A DNA stretch of 64,000 bases from Nocardioides zeae (GTDB lineage Bacteria; Actinomycetota; Actinomycetes; Propionibacteriales; Nocardioidaceae), in the NCBI RefSeq assembly GCF_030818655.1, contig NZ_JAUTAN010000001.1, positions 1,798,001-1,862,000 of the forward strand, in the 5' to 3' direction. A program made the translations under genes and the position numbers. Shown here one piece after another: positions 8,805 through 17,220 of this stretch. Within the stretch, counting starts at the first letter, position 1. Each line of letters begins with the position of its first letter. The notes below the pieces were generated by a model. It saw only the letters and a list, made by a program, of their open reading frames with translations. It searched no databases and had not been told where the DNA came from.

Positions 8805-9950
8805 GTGCGCGGGACGAACGGCTCCGACGGGCGCGGGTCCGCGCCGTACCTCTGCGTGCCGGGGGCGGGCCTCGGCCTGGCCTGGCCGCGGGGGCTCGCC
8901 CTCCTCGAGCCCGGCGTCGACCCGGACCTCGCCGTGCGGCTCTGGCACCTCATGGCGGAGGGCGGCGACGTGACCTCGTTCGCGCAGCACCTCGGGGCCG
9001 GACGACCCGCCGACCGCCTGCCCGGCTTCGCCCTGGCCCTCGCGACCGACGCCCCCGCCGACGGGGCCGCGGTGGACGTGCACCTCGCTGCGCGCGGGCG
9101 GTACGTCGCGAGCGCGAGCGCCGCGACCGACCAGTCCGTCGCGGGCGCGGGGGCCGCGCGCTGGAACGAGCGCGAGGTCGCCGCCGCCATCCGCTTCACG
9201 GTGCGGGCCGTGGGTGACCCGACGTCCGACATCGGCGGCGCCTCCGTGCCCGCCCCCGCGACCCCCGCCGCAGCCCTGCCCCTCGTCGGCGGTGTGCTGC
9301 CCGCCCAGCGCCTGCAGACCGCCGGGTGGCTGCGCGCACGCCCCGACGCACCGAGACCGGAGGCCGAGGTGGCCCGGGGGGCTGCGGAGGACCCCTCCAC
9401 CGACGCCGCGCCCACGGACACGCTGCTGCGTCCCGCCGGTCCCGCCCTCGGCCTGGGCCGGTTCCGACCGGCCGCGCGTCCCCCCGCGCGCGGGCCGCGG
9501 CCGGTGGTGCCCGGGCTGCTGTGCGACGCCGGGCACGCCAACCGGCCGGACGCCGTGCACTGCGCCCGCTGCGGCGTCCCGCTGGCCGGTCCCCCCACGG
9601 CGGTGCCCCGCCCGGCGCTCGGTCAGCTCGTCGTCAGCACGGGCGAGGTGGTCGACCTCACCGACGACACCGTCGTCGGACGCGCCCCCCGGGCGGAGCG
9701 ACCCGGTGCCGGCCCGGCCGGTCGGCTGGTCGTCCTGCCCGCGGCCCACGTCTCCGCGGTGCACCTCGAGCTCCGGCTGCGCGAGTGGTCGGTGCTCGCG
9801 GTGGACCGCCGCTCGACGAACGGCACCTACCTGCACCGTCGCGGACACCCGCCCGAGCGCCTCACGGAGACGCCGCGCGAGCTCGTGCCGGGTGACGTCC
9901 TCGACCTCGGCCACGGCGCGCACGTGACGTTCCGCGCGCTCCCGGCCTGA
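8805..9950 (+). CDS. FHA-domain protein with a zinc-ribbon-like motif
   Basis: 381 residues from GTG 8805, preceded by a GGGCGAGGGCTGGGG purine run. The C-terminal 100 residues form a forkhead-associated domain (DTVVGRAPR, AAHVSAVHLELRLREW, DRRSTNGTYLHRRG), which binds phosphothreonine peptides, usually substrates of Ser/Thr kinases. Just before it, at about 240-257, are LLCDAGHANRP and HCARCGVPL, a short Cys ribbon often found next to FHA domains. The N-terminal 200 residues are Ala/Arg-rich and not recognised. No membrane helix is evident. No kinase or secretion gene adjoins it, so the partner is unknown. It lies 15 bases from the convergent next gene. Confidence 0.85.
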   Translation: MRGTNGSDGRGSAPYLCVPGAGLGLAWPRGLALLEPGVDPDLAVRLWHLMAEGGDVTSFAQHLGAGRPADRLPGFALALATDAPADGAAVDVHLAARGRYVASASAATDQSVAGAGAARWNEREVAAAIRFTVRAVGDPTSDIGGASVPAPATPAAALPLVGGVLPAQRLQTAGWLRARPDAPRPEAEVARGAAEDPSTDAAPTDTLLRPAGPALGLGRFRPAARPPARGPRPVVPGLLCDAGHANRPDAVHCARCGVPLAGPPTAVPRPALGQLVVSTGEVVDLTDDTVVGRAPRAERPGAGPAGRLVVLPAAHVSAVHLELRLREWSVLAVDRRSTNGTYLHRRGHPPERLTETPRELVPGDVLDLGHGAHVTFRALPA

Positions 9951-9965
9951 CCGGAGCGCGCCGGG

Positions 9966-11198
9966 TCAGCGCGCGGCGACCCGGAAGTTGAACCAGCTCG
10001 ACTTCAGGCCGAGCTTGGAGCGCACCGTCGCACCCGTGACGGTCACGCTGCCCTTCGAGCCGCGGAAGGTGACGCTGTTGACGCGCCCGCTCCACTCCCC
10101 GTTGCCGGTCCGGTCGGTGACGGCGATCGAGGTCAGGTTGCCGATCTGCGGCCACGCGGCCTCGATGGTGCGGTCGGTGATCGCGACGCTCCACGTGTGG
10201 TTCTTGTTCGCCGAGTTGCCGTCGTAGGGGTCCTGCTTGGCGACGAGGTAGGGCTTGCTGCCCGCGTTGGTCCAGCCACCGTTGGAGGAGGAGAACTGCG
10301 TGAACGCGATCTCCTGGCCCCGGTTGGTGAGGATCTGGCCCTTCGTGCGGTCGATCGCGGCGTTCGAGCCGCTCTCCTCGGCGGAGAACCCGCCGTAGAC
10401 CTGGCAGCTGGTCGTGTCGCAGAGGTCGTAGGTGCGCGCCTGCGGGGTGGTGCGCGCCTGCGCGGCGTAGGTGCGCGCGGCGACGGACTGCGCCTGCACG
10501 GCGGCCGCCGTCCAGCTCGACGGCATCTCCTTGGGCACGACGCCCCGCAGGTAGTGCTCCAGCGTGACGGCGTTGACCGTGTCGCGGCGGGTCGAGCCCG
10601 GCGTGGGGATCGTGGCGCGGAGCGTGCCGCGGTACTTCGCGGTGCCGCCCTTGCGGTGCAGCGTCATCTCGCCGCCGTTGGCGTAGAACACCGCCTCGCC
10701 CTGGGTGCGGGTCCAGTAGTTCCACTTCTTGTTGCCGTAGTAGCTGACGATGGTCGTGTCGCTCCCGCCGTAGCTCAGCCGCCACCCGCCCGTGCCCAGG
10801 TCCTGCGGGATCGGCGTCTTCTTGCCGGTGCCCCGGTCGATGAGCGTGAGGCCGCCGCGGCGCTGCACGATCACGTCGCCGTCGTCGTCGGCGGTGATGC
10901 GCACCGAGATGGTGCCGGTGGCCGTGCCCGCCCAGACCCCGGGGTAGTAGAAGCGCAGGATCTCGCTGTAGGTCAGGCCCTGCCGGGCGGCGCCCAGCGC
11001 GCCGTACTGCGACATGCCGGTGCCGTGGCCGAAGCCCCGGCCGTCGACGGTGATCGCGGCGTTGGCGGGCACGGTCCACGTCTGGTTCACCGGCACGGCG
11101 GTCGCCGGGCTGCTCGTGACGACCGAGGTCACCCCGAGTCCGGTGGCGACGGCGGCGAGCACGGCGAGCAGGCGGGCGCGGGTGGAGCGGGGGGACAT
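9966..11198 (-). CDS. SpoIID/LytB-domain secreted protein
   Basis: 410 residues from the ATG at 11198, which has AGGAG 8 bases before it; a longer frame upstream adds 29 residues before the signal peptide. Residues 1-35 are a signal peptide (basic RSTRARLL, a hydrophobic stretch, cleavage near ATAVP). Then come GRGFGHGTGMSQYGALGAA and HYLRGVVPKEMPSSW with QAQSVAARTYA, the marks of the SpoIID/LytB family, which cuts denuded glycan strands of peptidoglycan (SpoIID is a lytic transglycosylase). The family is widespread in actinobacteria that do not sporulate, probably acting in cell-wall turnover. Monocistronic, convergent with the FHA gene. Confidence 0.88.
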   Translation of the reverse strand: MSPRSTRARLLAVLAAVATGLGVTSVVTSSPATAVPVNQTWTVPANAAITVDGRGFGHGTGMSQYGALGAARQGLTYSEILRFYYPGVWAGTATGTISVRITADDDGDVIVQRRGGLTLIDRGTGKKTPIPQDLGTGGWRLSYGGSDTTIVSYYGNKKWNYWTRTQGEAVFYANGGEMTLHRKGGTAKYRGTLRATIPTPGSTRRDTVNAVTLEHYLRGVVPKEMPSSWTAAAVQAQSVAARTYAAQARTTPQARTYDLCDTTSCQVYGGFSAEESGSNAAIDRTKGQILTNRGQEIAFTQFSSSNGGWTNAGSKPYLVAKQDPYDGNSANKNHTWSVAITDRTIEAAWPQIGNLTSIAVTDRTGNGEWSGRVNSVTFRGSKGSVTVTGATVRSKLGLKSSWFNFRVAAR

Positions 11199-11305
11199 GG
11201 GGGAACTCCTGGGCCGAGACGGGTGTGACGGGAGGTGACTCGAGGTGGTGCGGGGACGCGTGGGGTTCGTGTGATCCGAACACACGGTCGTTGCGGGTGC
11301 AATCG

Positions 11306-11332
11306 GTTCGCGCGAACTACAGATGAGTAGTT
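11306..11332. repeat. Palindrome plus small hairpin between two minus-strand genes
   Basis: GTTCGCGCGAAC (11306-11317) is a perfect 12-bp palindrome, and AACTAC at 11315-11320 pairs with GTAGTT at 11327-11332 around the stop codon of the upstream gene. It could be an operator for the SpoIID-like gene or a weak terminator; the sequence does not decide. Confidence 0.35.
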
Positions 11333-12794
11333 ATGCGCGGCCGCCCGCCAGGTCCGCGAGCGCGCGTCGAGCCGCGCCGTACCCGGTGAGGCCGTGGGCG
11401 CCGGGACCCGGCGCGGTGGCCGCGGAGCAGAGGTAGACCCCGGGGACCCCGGTCGGGTACGGCGAGCGGCCCGGTCGCGGACCGAGCAGCAGCTGGCGCA
11501 CGTCGACCGCGCCCGTCGAGATGTCGCCGTCGACGAAGTTGATGCCCTCGCGCTCGGTCTCCGCCGGCGTGCGGGGCACGACCGCCCGGACGCGGTCGCG
11601 CAGCCCCGGCGCGTGCGCCTCCAGCTCGGCCATGACGAGCGCCGTCAGGTCGCCGTCGTGGCCCGCCGGCACGTGGGCGTAGGCGTCCACGGGCACGACG
11701 CCGTCCCGGCCGCGGCCGGGGTCCGCGACCGCCTGCTGCCCCACGAGCACGAACGGGTGCGCGGGCACCCGACCGGCCCGTACGGCGCGCGCCGACGCCG
11801 CGAGGACCTCGGGGGTGCCGCCGACGTGGACCACCGCGGCGCGCCGGCTGGGCTCGTGCGCCCAGGGGATCCCGCCCTCCACGGCGAGGCTCACGCCGAA
11901 CGTCCCGACGAGGTGGCGCCAACCGGCGTAGCGCCGGCGCAGCCGGTCGGGCTGCGCGTCGCCGAGGATCCGCGCGGCGTCGCGGGGCGAGGTGTCGAGC
12001 AGGACGAGGTCGGCGCCCGTGCCGGCCCGGAGCTCGGCGAGCGAGGTGACCCGGTGTCCGGTCTCGACGCGTCCGCCGTGGGCGCGGAGGACGCCGACCA
12101 GTGCGTCGGCGTACCGCTGCGAGCCACTGACCGCCACCGGCCACCCGGTGACGTGCGCGGCCGTGCCCAGGGCGAGACCTGCCGCGGAGGTGAAGGGCTC
12201 GGACGGCGGGCGGAAGCCGTGCGCGGCGATGCCCAGCCAGAGCGCCGCGACGCGCGGGTCCTCGAACGCGCGCGCCACGAGGGCGGCGGGGGCCGTGGCG
12301 CGGACGCCGAAGCTCGCCAGCGTCAGCGGGTGGCGCGGGAGGTGGACGACGGGCTGCGCGATCTCGGCGCGCACCGCGTCCCAGTGGGCGGCGGCGGGCC
12401 CGAAGAGCCGCTGCCACGTGCGGGCGTCGCGCGGCGACAGCGCGGCGATCCCCGCCAGCGTGGTCGCGAGGTCCCGCTCGACGACCGCGCCGGTGCCGTC
12501 GGCGAGGGGGTGGGCCATCTCGATCGGGGCACGCGCCCAGGCCAGGCCGTGGCCCGCGAGGTCGTGCCCGCCGGTGAAGGCGTTGTCCACCGCGAGCGGG
12601 TGGAACCCCGCGCAGTGGTCGTGGACGAGCCCCGGCAGCGTCAGCTCGCCGGAGCGGAGGCCGCCGCCGACCGTGGCGGCGGCCTCGAGGACGGTGACGT
12701 CGCACCCGGCCGCGGCGAGGGTGACCGCCGCGGCGAGCCCGCCCGGCCCGCTGCCGACGACGACCGCGGTCGTGCCGGCAGCGGAACGGGTCAC
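11331..12794 (-). CDS. FAD-dependent oxidoreductase of the phytoene-desaturase type (COG1233)
   Basis: 487 residues from GTG 12794, which overlaps the stop of the gene before it (GTGA). TAVVVGSGPGGLAAAVTLAA is the N-terminal Rossmann fold for FAD, followed by DVTVLEAAATVGGGLRS as in CrtI-like desaturases and isomerases. The C-terminal motif PGVYLCSAATAPGPGAHGLTG is the FAD-closing loop of the family. Many actinobacterial members act on non-carotenoid polyprenoids or are uncharacterised, and no phytoene synthase is nearby, so a carotenoid role is not supported. It is the last gene of a coupled run after the quinone dehydrogenase and lipoamide dehydrogenase. Confidence 0.85.
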   Translation of the reverse strand: MTRSAAGTTAVVVGSGPGGLAAAVTLAAAGCDVTVLEAAATVGGGLRSGELTLPGLVHDHCAGFHPLAVDNAFTGGHDLAGHGLAWARAPIEMAHPLADGTGAVVERDLATTLAGIAALSPRDARTWQRLFGPAAAHWDAVRAEIAQPVVHLPRHPLTLASFGVRATAPAALVARAFEDPRVAALWLGIAAHGFRPPSEPFTSAAGLALGTAAHVTGWPVAVSGSQRYADALVGVLRAHGGRVETGHRVTSLAELRAGTGADLVLLDTSPRDAARILGDAQPDRLRRRYAGWRHLVGTFGVSLAVEGGIPWAHEPSRRAAVVHVGGTPEVLAASARAVRAGRVPAHPFVLVGQQAVADPGRGRDGVVPVDAYAHVPAGHDGDLTALVMAELEAHAPGLRDRVRAVVPRTPAETEREGINFVDGDISTGAVDVRQLLLGPRPGRSPYPTGVPGVYLCSAATAPGPGAHGLTGYGAARRALADLAGGRA

Positions 12795-14218
12795 GGGAGG
12801 CGTCGGGCGGCCGGGTCGGACCGGTGGAGCCGGCGTGCCGCCTCCGCGATCGAGCCCGACATCGACGGGTAGACGGTGAAGACGCTCGCCAGCTGGTCGG
12901 CGGTGAGGGACTCCCCCACGGCGACGGCGACGGGGTGGATGAGCTCGGAGGCCCGGGGGCCGACGACCACACCACCGACGACGATGCCGGTGCCGGGCCG
13001 GCACAGCAGCTTCACGAAGCCGTCACGCACGCCCTGCATCTTCGCCCGCGGGTTGCCCGAGAGGGGCAGCAGCACGGTCTCGGCCGCGATCTCGCCGGCG
13101 TCCACCGCCTTCTGGGTCCAGCCCACCGTCGCGATCTCGGGCGACGTGAAGACGTTGGACGACACCTTCTTCAGGTCCAGCGGCGCCACGGCGTCACCGA
13201 GGTGGTGGGACATGGCGATCCGGCCCTGCATGGCCGCCACCGACGCGAGCATCAGCACGCCGGTGCAGTCGCCCGCGGCGTACACGCCCCGCGCGGTCGT
13301 GCGCGAGACGCGGTCGACCCGCACGAAGCCGCCGTCGTCGACGAGGACCCCGGCCTCGGCGAGGCCCAGGTCGGCCGTGTTGGGCACGGAGCCCAGCGCC
13401 AGCACGCAGTGGGAGCACTCGACCTCGGTGCCGTCGGTGAGTCGCACCGTCACGACGTCGCCGTCGCGCGTGACCGACTCCATGCGGGAGCGGCTCAGCA
13501 CGTTCATGCCCCGGCGCGTCAGCACCTCCTCCAGCACGGCCGCCGCGTCGGCGTCCTCGCCCGGGAGCACCCGGTCGCGCGAGGAGACGAGGGTGACGTC
13601 GATGCCGAGGGAGAGGTACGCCGAGGCGAACTCCGCACCGGTGACTCCGGAGCCCACCACGACGACCTTCTCGGGGACGTCCGTGATGTCGTAGACCTGC
13701 TCCCAGGTCAGGATCCGCTCGCCGTCGGGCAGCGCGCTGTCGAGCACGCGGGGCGCCGCCCCGGTGGCGATCAGCACGGCGTCCGCGTCGAGCGTCTCCG
13801 TGCCGCCGCCGGCGAGCTCGGCGACGACCCGCTGGGGCCCGTCGAGGCGGCCACGGCCGCGCACGATGCGCACGCCGTCCCGCTCGAGGCGGCGCTCGAT
13901 GTCGGCCGACTGGTCGGCCGCGAGCTGCTTGACCCGGGCGTTGACCCGGCCGAGGTCGACGCGGATCGCCGTGGCGGCGTCTCCCTCGTGGTCGAGGAAG
14001 CTGACCCCGAGCTCGACCGACCCGGCCAGCTCGCCCATCAGCTCGCTCGTCGCGATCAGCGTCTTGCTCGGCACGCAGTCGGTCAGGACCGCGGAACCAC
14101 CGGGGCCGTCCGTGTCGACGATCGTGACGTCGGCCCCGGCGTTGGCGGCCACGTGGGCCGCCTCGTAGCCGCCGGGGCCGCCGCCGACGATGACGACGCG
14201 GTCGGAGCGATCGGCCAT
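12791..14218 (-). CDS. NAD(P)H-quinone dehydrogenase, LpdA (Rv3303c)-like
   Basis: 475 residues of the pyridine nucleotide-disulfide oxidoreductase fold. RVVIVGGGPGGYEAAHVAA binds FAD, and VVVVGSGVTGAEFASAYLS is the NAD(P) Rossmann motif. At the usual redox site the sequence is LTDCVPSKT: only one of the two Cys of the lipoamide dehydrogenase CxxxxC motif is present, as in M. tuberculosis LpdA (Rv3303c), a quinone reductase and not a lipoamide dehydrogenase. ATG 14218 matches the family N-terminus; GTG 14233, which overlaps the previous stop (GTGA), is a possible start five codons earlier. It is probably co-transcribed with lpdA upstream. Confidence 0.88.
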   Translation of the reverse strand: MADRSDRVVIVGGGPGGYEAAHVAANAGADVTIVDTDGPGGSAVLTDCVPSKTLIATSELMGELAGSVELGVSFLDHEGDAATAIRVDLGRVNARVKQLAADQSADIERRLERDGVRIVRGRGRLDGPQRVVAELAGGGTETLDADAVLIATGAAPRVLDSALPDGERILTWEQVYDITDVPEKVVVVGSGVTGAEFASAYLSLGIDVTLVSSRDRVLPGEDADAAAVLEEVLTRRGMNVLSRSRMESVTRDGDVVTVRLTDGTEVECSHCVLALGSVPNTADLGLAEAGVLVDDGGFVRVDRVSRTTARGVYAAGDCTGVLMLASVAAMQGRIAMSHHLGDAVAPLDLKKVSSNVFTSPEIATVGWTQKAVDAGEIAAETVLLPLSGNPRAKMQGVRDGFVKLLCRPGTGIVVGGVVVGPRASELIHPVAVAVGESLTADQLASVFTVYPSMSGSIAEAARRLHRSDPAARRLP

Positions 14219-14229
14219 GGTGGCGGGGC

Positions 14230-15627
14230 TCACAGGTTGATCATGTGGCCGGAGATGCCGTGGATGGCCTCCTTGACCGACTCGGTGAGCGTCGGGTGCG
14301 CGAACACGTTGCGCCCGATCTCGTCCGCGGTCAGGTCCCACTTCTGCGCCAGCGTCAGCACCGGGAGGAGCTCGGTGACGTCCGGGCCGATCATGTGGGC
14401 GCCGAGGATCTCGTTGTGCTCCGCGTCGGCGACCACCTTGACGAAGCCGACGGCCTCGCCGAGGCCCTGGGCCTTGCCGTTGGCGCTGAAGGGGAAGGTG
14501 GCCGTCTTGACGTCGTACCCCTTGTCCTTCGCCTGCTGCTCCGAGTAGCCGAACGAGCCGATCTGCGGGTGGCAGTAGGTCGCGCGGGGGACGAAGTCGA
14601 ACTCGACCGGCATGGTCTCCTCGCCGGCGATGACCTCGGCGGCGACGATGCCCATGGCCTCCGCGACGTGGGCGAGCATGAACTTGCCGGTGACGTCGCC
14701 GATCGCGTAGACGCCGTCGACGTTGGTGCGGCCGTACTCGTCGATCGCGATCGCGCCGCGCTCGGTGAGCTCGACGCCGGTCGCCTCCAGGCCGTAGCCG
14801 TCGGTGCGGGGCGCGAAGCCGAACGCCGCGAGCATCTTGTCCGCCTCAAGCACCTGCTCGTCGCCGCCGGCCGCCGGGGCGACCGTCACCTTCACGCCGG
14901 AGCCCGTGTCCTCGACGCCCTTGACGGCGGTCGAGGTCAGGATCTTCACGCCGAGCTTCTTGTAGTGCTTGAGGAGCTCCTTGGACACGTCGGCGTCCTC
15001 GGTCGGCACGATGCGGTCGAGGTACTCGACGATGGTGACGTCGACCCCGAAGTTCTTCATCACGTAGGCGAACTCGACGCCGATCGCGCCCGAGCCGCCG
15101 ATGATGATGGAGGACGGCAGGTTCTCGTCGAGGATCTGCTCCTCGTAGGTCACCACGTTCTCGCTGATCTCGACGCCCGGCACGGTGCGGACCTTCGCGC
15201 CCGCGGCGATGATGACGTTGTCGGCGGTGTGGGTGGAGACCTCGCCGTCCTTGCCCTTCACGTCGATCGTCTTGGGACCGGTGAAGGTGCCCCAGCCGTC
15301 GATCTCCGTGATCTTGTTCTTCTTCATCAGGTAGTGGACGCCCTTGACGATGCCGGCGCTCACCTGGCGCGAGCGCTTGTGCGTCGGGCCGTAGGACATC
15401 GTGGCGTCGCCCTCGATGCCGAACTTCGCCTTCTCGTGGGTCAGCGTGTGCGCGAGCTCCGCGTTCTTCAGCAGGGCCTTCGAGGGGATGCACCCGACGT
15501 TGAGGCAGACACCTCCCCAGTACTTCTCCTCCACGACGGCGACGGACTTGCCGAGCTGTGCAGCTCGGATCGCCGCGACGTAACCACCGGGGCCGGCACC
15601 AAGGACAAGGACATCGAAGTGGGTCAC
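14230..15627 (-). CDS. lpdA: Dihydrolipoyl dehydrogenase
   Basis: 465 residues. It reoxidises dihydrolipoamide of 2-oxoacid dehydrogenase complexes with NAD. The FAD motif [19 protein letters not shown] is followed by [16 protein letters not shown] with the redox-active CxxxxC pair. The NAD motif is [17 protein letters not shown], and [13 protein letters not shown] near the end holds the catalytic His-Glu dyad. GTG 15627 fits the family start ([11 protein letters not shown]), and TAGGCT lies 7 bases before it. The downstream quinone dehydrogenase overlaps or nearly overlaps it, so the two related flavoproteins share one transcript. Confidence 0.95.
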   Translation of the reverse strand: MTHFDVLVLGAGPGGYVAAIRAAQLGKSVAVVEEKYWGGVCLNVGCIPSKALLKNAELAHTLTHEKAKFGIEGDATMSYGPTHKRSRQVSAGIVKGVHYLMKKNKITEIDGWGTFTGPKTIDVKGKDGEVSTHTADNVIIAAGAKVRTVPGVEISENVVTYEEQILDENLPSSIIIGGSGAIGVEFAYVMKNFGVDVTIVEYLDRIVPTEDADVSKELLKHYKKLGVKILTSTAVKGVEDTGSGVKVTVAPAAGGDEQVLEADKMLAAFGFAPRTDGYGLEATGVELTERGAIAIDEYGRTNVDGVYAIGDVTGKFMLAHVAEAMGIVAAEVIAGEETMPVEFDFVPRATYCHPQIGSFGYSEQQAKDKGYDVKTATFPFSANGKAQGLGEAVGFVKVVADAEHNEILGAHMIGPDVTELLPVLTLAQKWDLTADEIGRNVFAHPTLTESVKEAIHGISGHMINL

Positions 15628-15634
15628 GACCCCC

Positions 15635-15640
15635 AGCCTA
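15635..15640 (-). promoter_or_regulatory. Leaderless-type -10 element of lpdA
   Basis: On the minus strand TAGGCT ends 7 bases before GTG 15627. The rest of the divergent 15628-15803 spacer holds the PNP promoter and no other clear element. Confidence 0.55.
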
Positions 15641-15790
15641 GCCACTCGGACGGGCGCTCCCGACCGCGCGGGTCGTACCCGGGGGTAGGACCCGGGTGAC
15701 GTCGCCGACACCGACCGGCGCGAGGTCACGAATGGGCTACGACCGGCCCGCCGCGCGGGATTTCCCGCGCTCCGGCGCGGGCGGCTGCCC

Positions 15791-15796
15791 TAGAGT
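15791..15796 (+). promoter_or_regulatory. Leaderless-type -10 element of the purine nucleoside phosphorylase gene
   Basis: TAGAGT ends 7 bases before GTG 15804 with no Shine-Dalgarno sequence between. Confidence 0.6.
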
Positions 15797-15803
15797 CCGC
15801 CGG

Positions 15804-16625
15804 GTGAACGCCGCCCAGCACGCCGCCCCCACCTCCACCGCCGCCGAGGACGCCCAGGCCGCCGCCACGCGCCTCGCCGAGCTGACGGGTGTCGAGCAGC
15901 ACGACGTCGCCGTCGTGCTGGGATCGGGGTGGCTCCCCGCCGTCGACATGCTCGGCGAGACCGTCGCGGAGATCGCGACCACCGACCTCCCCGGCTTCAG
16001 CGCCGCCGCGGTCGCAGGCCACGCGGGCAAGATCCGCTCGGTGCGCGCCGGCGACCGGCGGGTGCTCGTCTTCCTCAGCCGCACCCACTTCTACGAGGGC
16101 AAGGGCGTGCGCGCGGTCGTCCACGGCGTGCGCACCGCCGCGGCCGCGGGCTGCCGCACCATCGTCCTCACCAACGGGTGCGGCGGTCTCAAGGAGACCT
16201 GGTCGCCCGGCACCCCCGTGCTCATCAGCGACCACATCAACCTGACGGCCCGCTCCCCCATCGAGGGCGCGGAGTTCGTCGACCTCACCGACCTCTACTC
16301 GTCGCGCCTGCGCGCGCTGTGCCGCGAGGTCGAGCCCGACCTCGACGAGGGCGTCTACGTGCAGTTCCCCGGCCCCCACTACGAGACGCCCGCCGAGATC
16401 GGCATGGTGCGGGCCATCGGCGGCCACCTCGTGGGCATGAGCACCACCCTCGAGGCGATCGCCGCCCGCCAGGCGGGCCTCGAGGTCCTCGGCATCTCGC
16501 TCGTCACCAACCTCGCCGCCGGCATCAGCGGCGAGCCGCTCGACCACGCGGAGGTGCTGGAGGCGGGTCGCTCCGCCGCCACCCGGATGGGATCCTTGCT
16601 CGGCGCGGTCGTCCCGCGCCTGTGA
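15804..16625 (+). CDS. Purine-nucleoside phosphorylase (trimeric class)
   Basis: 273 residues, normal for trimeric PNP. It splits purine (deoxy)nucleosides with phosphate to base and (deoxy)ribose 1-phosphate. Motifs: [14 protein letters not shown] (phosphate loop), [28 protein letters not shown], the family signature [19 protein letters not shown], and [16 protein letters not shown], the purine-binding region. GTG 15804 is chosen because the family N-terminus is short and a -10 element sits directly before it. Its product sugar phosphate would feed the mutase at 30385 and deoC at 32145. A tetR-type gene follows after 18 bases. Confidence 0.92.
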   Translation: MNAAQHAAPTSTAAEDAQAAATRLAELTGVEQHDVAVVLGSGWLPAVDMLGETVAEIATTDLPGFSAAAVAGHAGKIRSVRAGDRRVLVFLSRTHFYEGKGVRAVVHGVRTAAAAGCRTIVLTNGCGGLKETWSPGTPVLISDHINLTARSPIEGAEFVDLTDLYSSRLRALCREVEPDLDEGVYVQFPGPHYETPAEIGMVRAIGGHLVGMSTTLEAIAARQAGLEVLGISLVTNLAAGISGEPLDHAEVLEAGRSAATRMGSLLGAVVPRL

Positions 16626-16643
16626 GCGTCTAGGAGCCGGCCC

Positions 16644-17220
16644 TTGCCGAAGATCACCGGGGAGTCCCTGTCGGCCCATCGCGAGCACATCCGCGAGCGG
16701 GTCTTCTCGGCCTTCGTCGACCTGATCGGCGAGCGCAGCTTCGACGCCGTCACCATGGCGCAGCTCGCGGCGCGGGCCGGGGTCGGTCGCACGACGATCT
16801 ACCACCACTTCCCCGACAAGGACGCGGTCGTCGTGGCGTTCGCCTCCCACGAGACCAACCGCTACCTCGAGAAGCTCCACGAGGTCCTCGACGACGCGGG
16901 CTCCCCGACCGAGCGGCTGCGGCGCTACGTGCGGCACCACCTGGCCGAGGGCGAACAGTTCCACCTCGGGCTGGGACCGCAGGTCTACGGCCTGCTCTCC
17001 GACGCGTCCCCTCCGCGAGATCCGGGAGCACGTGGTCGCCGTGGAGGCGGTGCTCCGCGGGATCCTGGAGGACGGGGTGGCCGACGGCGAGTTCGCCCTC
17101 ACCGACGTGGACGCGGTGCTGCCGCTGGTCCACGCCTGCCTCAACCCCCGCCAGGTCCCCGCGGAGTCGGTCGTCGCCTTCGTGCTCGGCGGCGTCGGCG
17201 CCCCCCTCAGCGCACCGTGA
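16644..17220 (+). pseudogene. TetR/AcrR-family regulator with an apparent +1 frameshift
   Basis: TTG 16644 follows TAGGAG at 8 bases. Residues 1-60 are a TetR helix-turn-helix (VTMAQLAARAGVGRTTIYHHF, then PDKDAVV). The frame stays sensible to LLSDAS near 17007, then turns into Arg/Gly/Pro-rich nonsense; the +1 frame from the same point reads LREIREHVVAVEAVLRGIL and continues as a normal TetR C-terminal domain to TGA 17218-17220. One extra C in the CCCC run 17008-17011 explains it, giving 191 residues once corrected, a standard TetR length. It may be a real mutation or a homopolymer error. The 3' end overlaps the convergent next gene by 14 bases. Targets unknown; PNP is 18 bases upstream. Confidence 0.75.

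Noticed and set aside
5138..9598. A 1486-residue open frame on the minus strand opposite pyruvate carboxylase
   Set aside because: It is antisense to pyc, whose motifs are complete; the translation is Gly/Val/Arg/Asp-rich without family character. Long antisense frames are expected at this GC content.
13900..14233. The gene at 12791-14218 as a second dihydrolipoyl dehydrogenase
   Set aside because: The redox site has only one Cys (LTDCVPSKT), unlike true lipoamide dehydrogenases, and it matches the LpdA/Rv3303c quinone reductase type.
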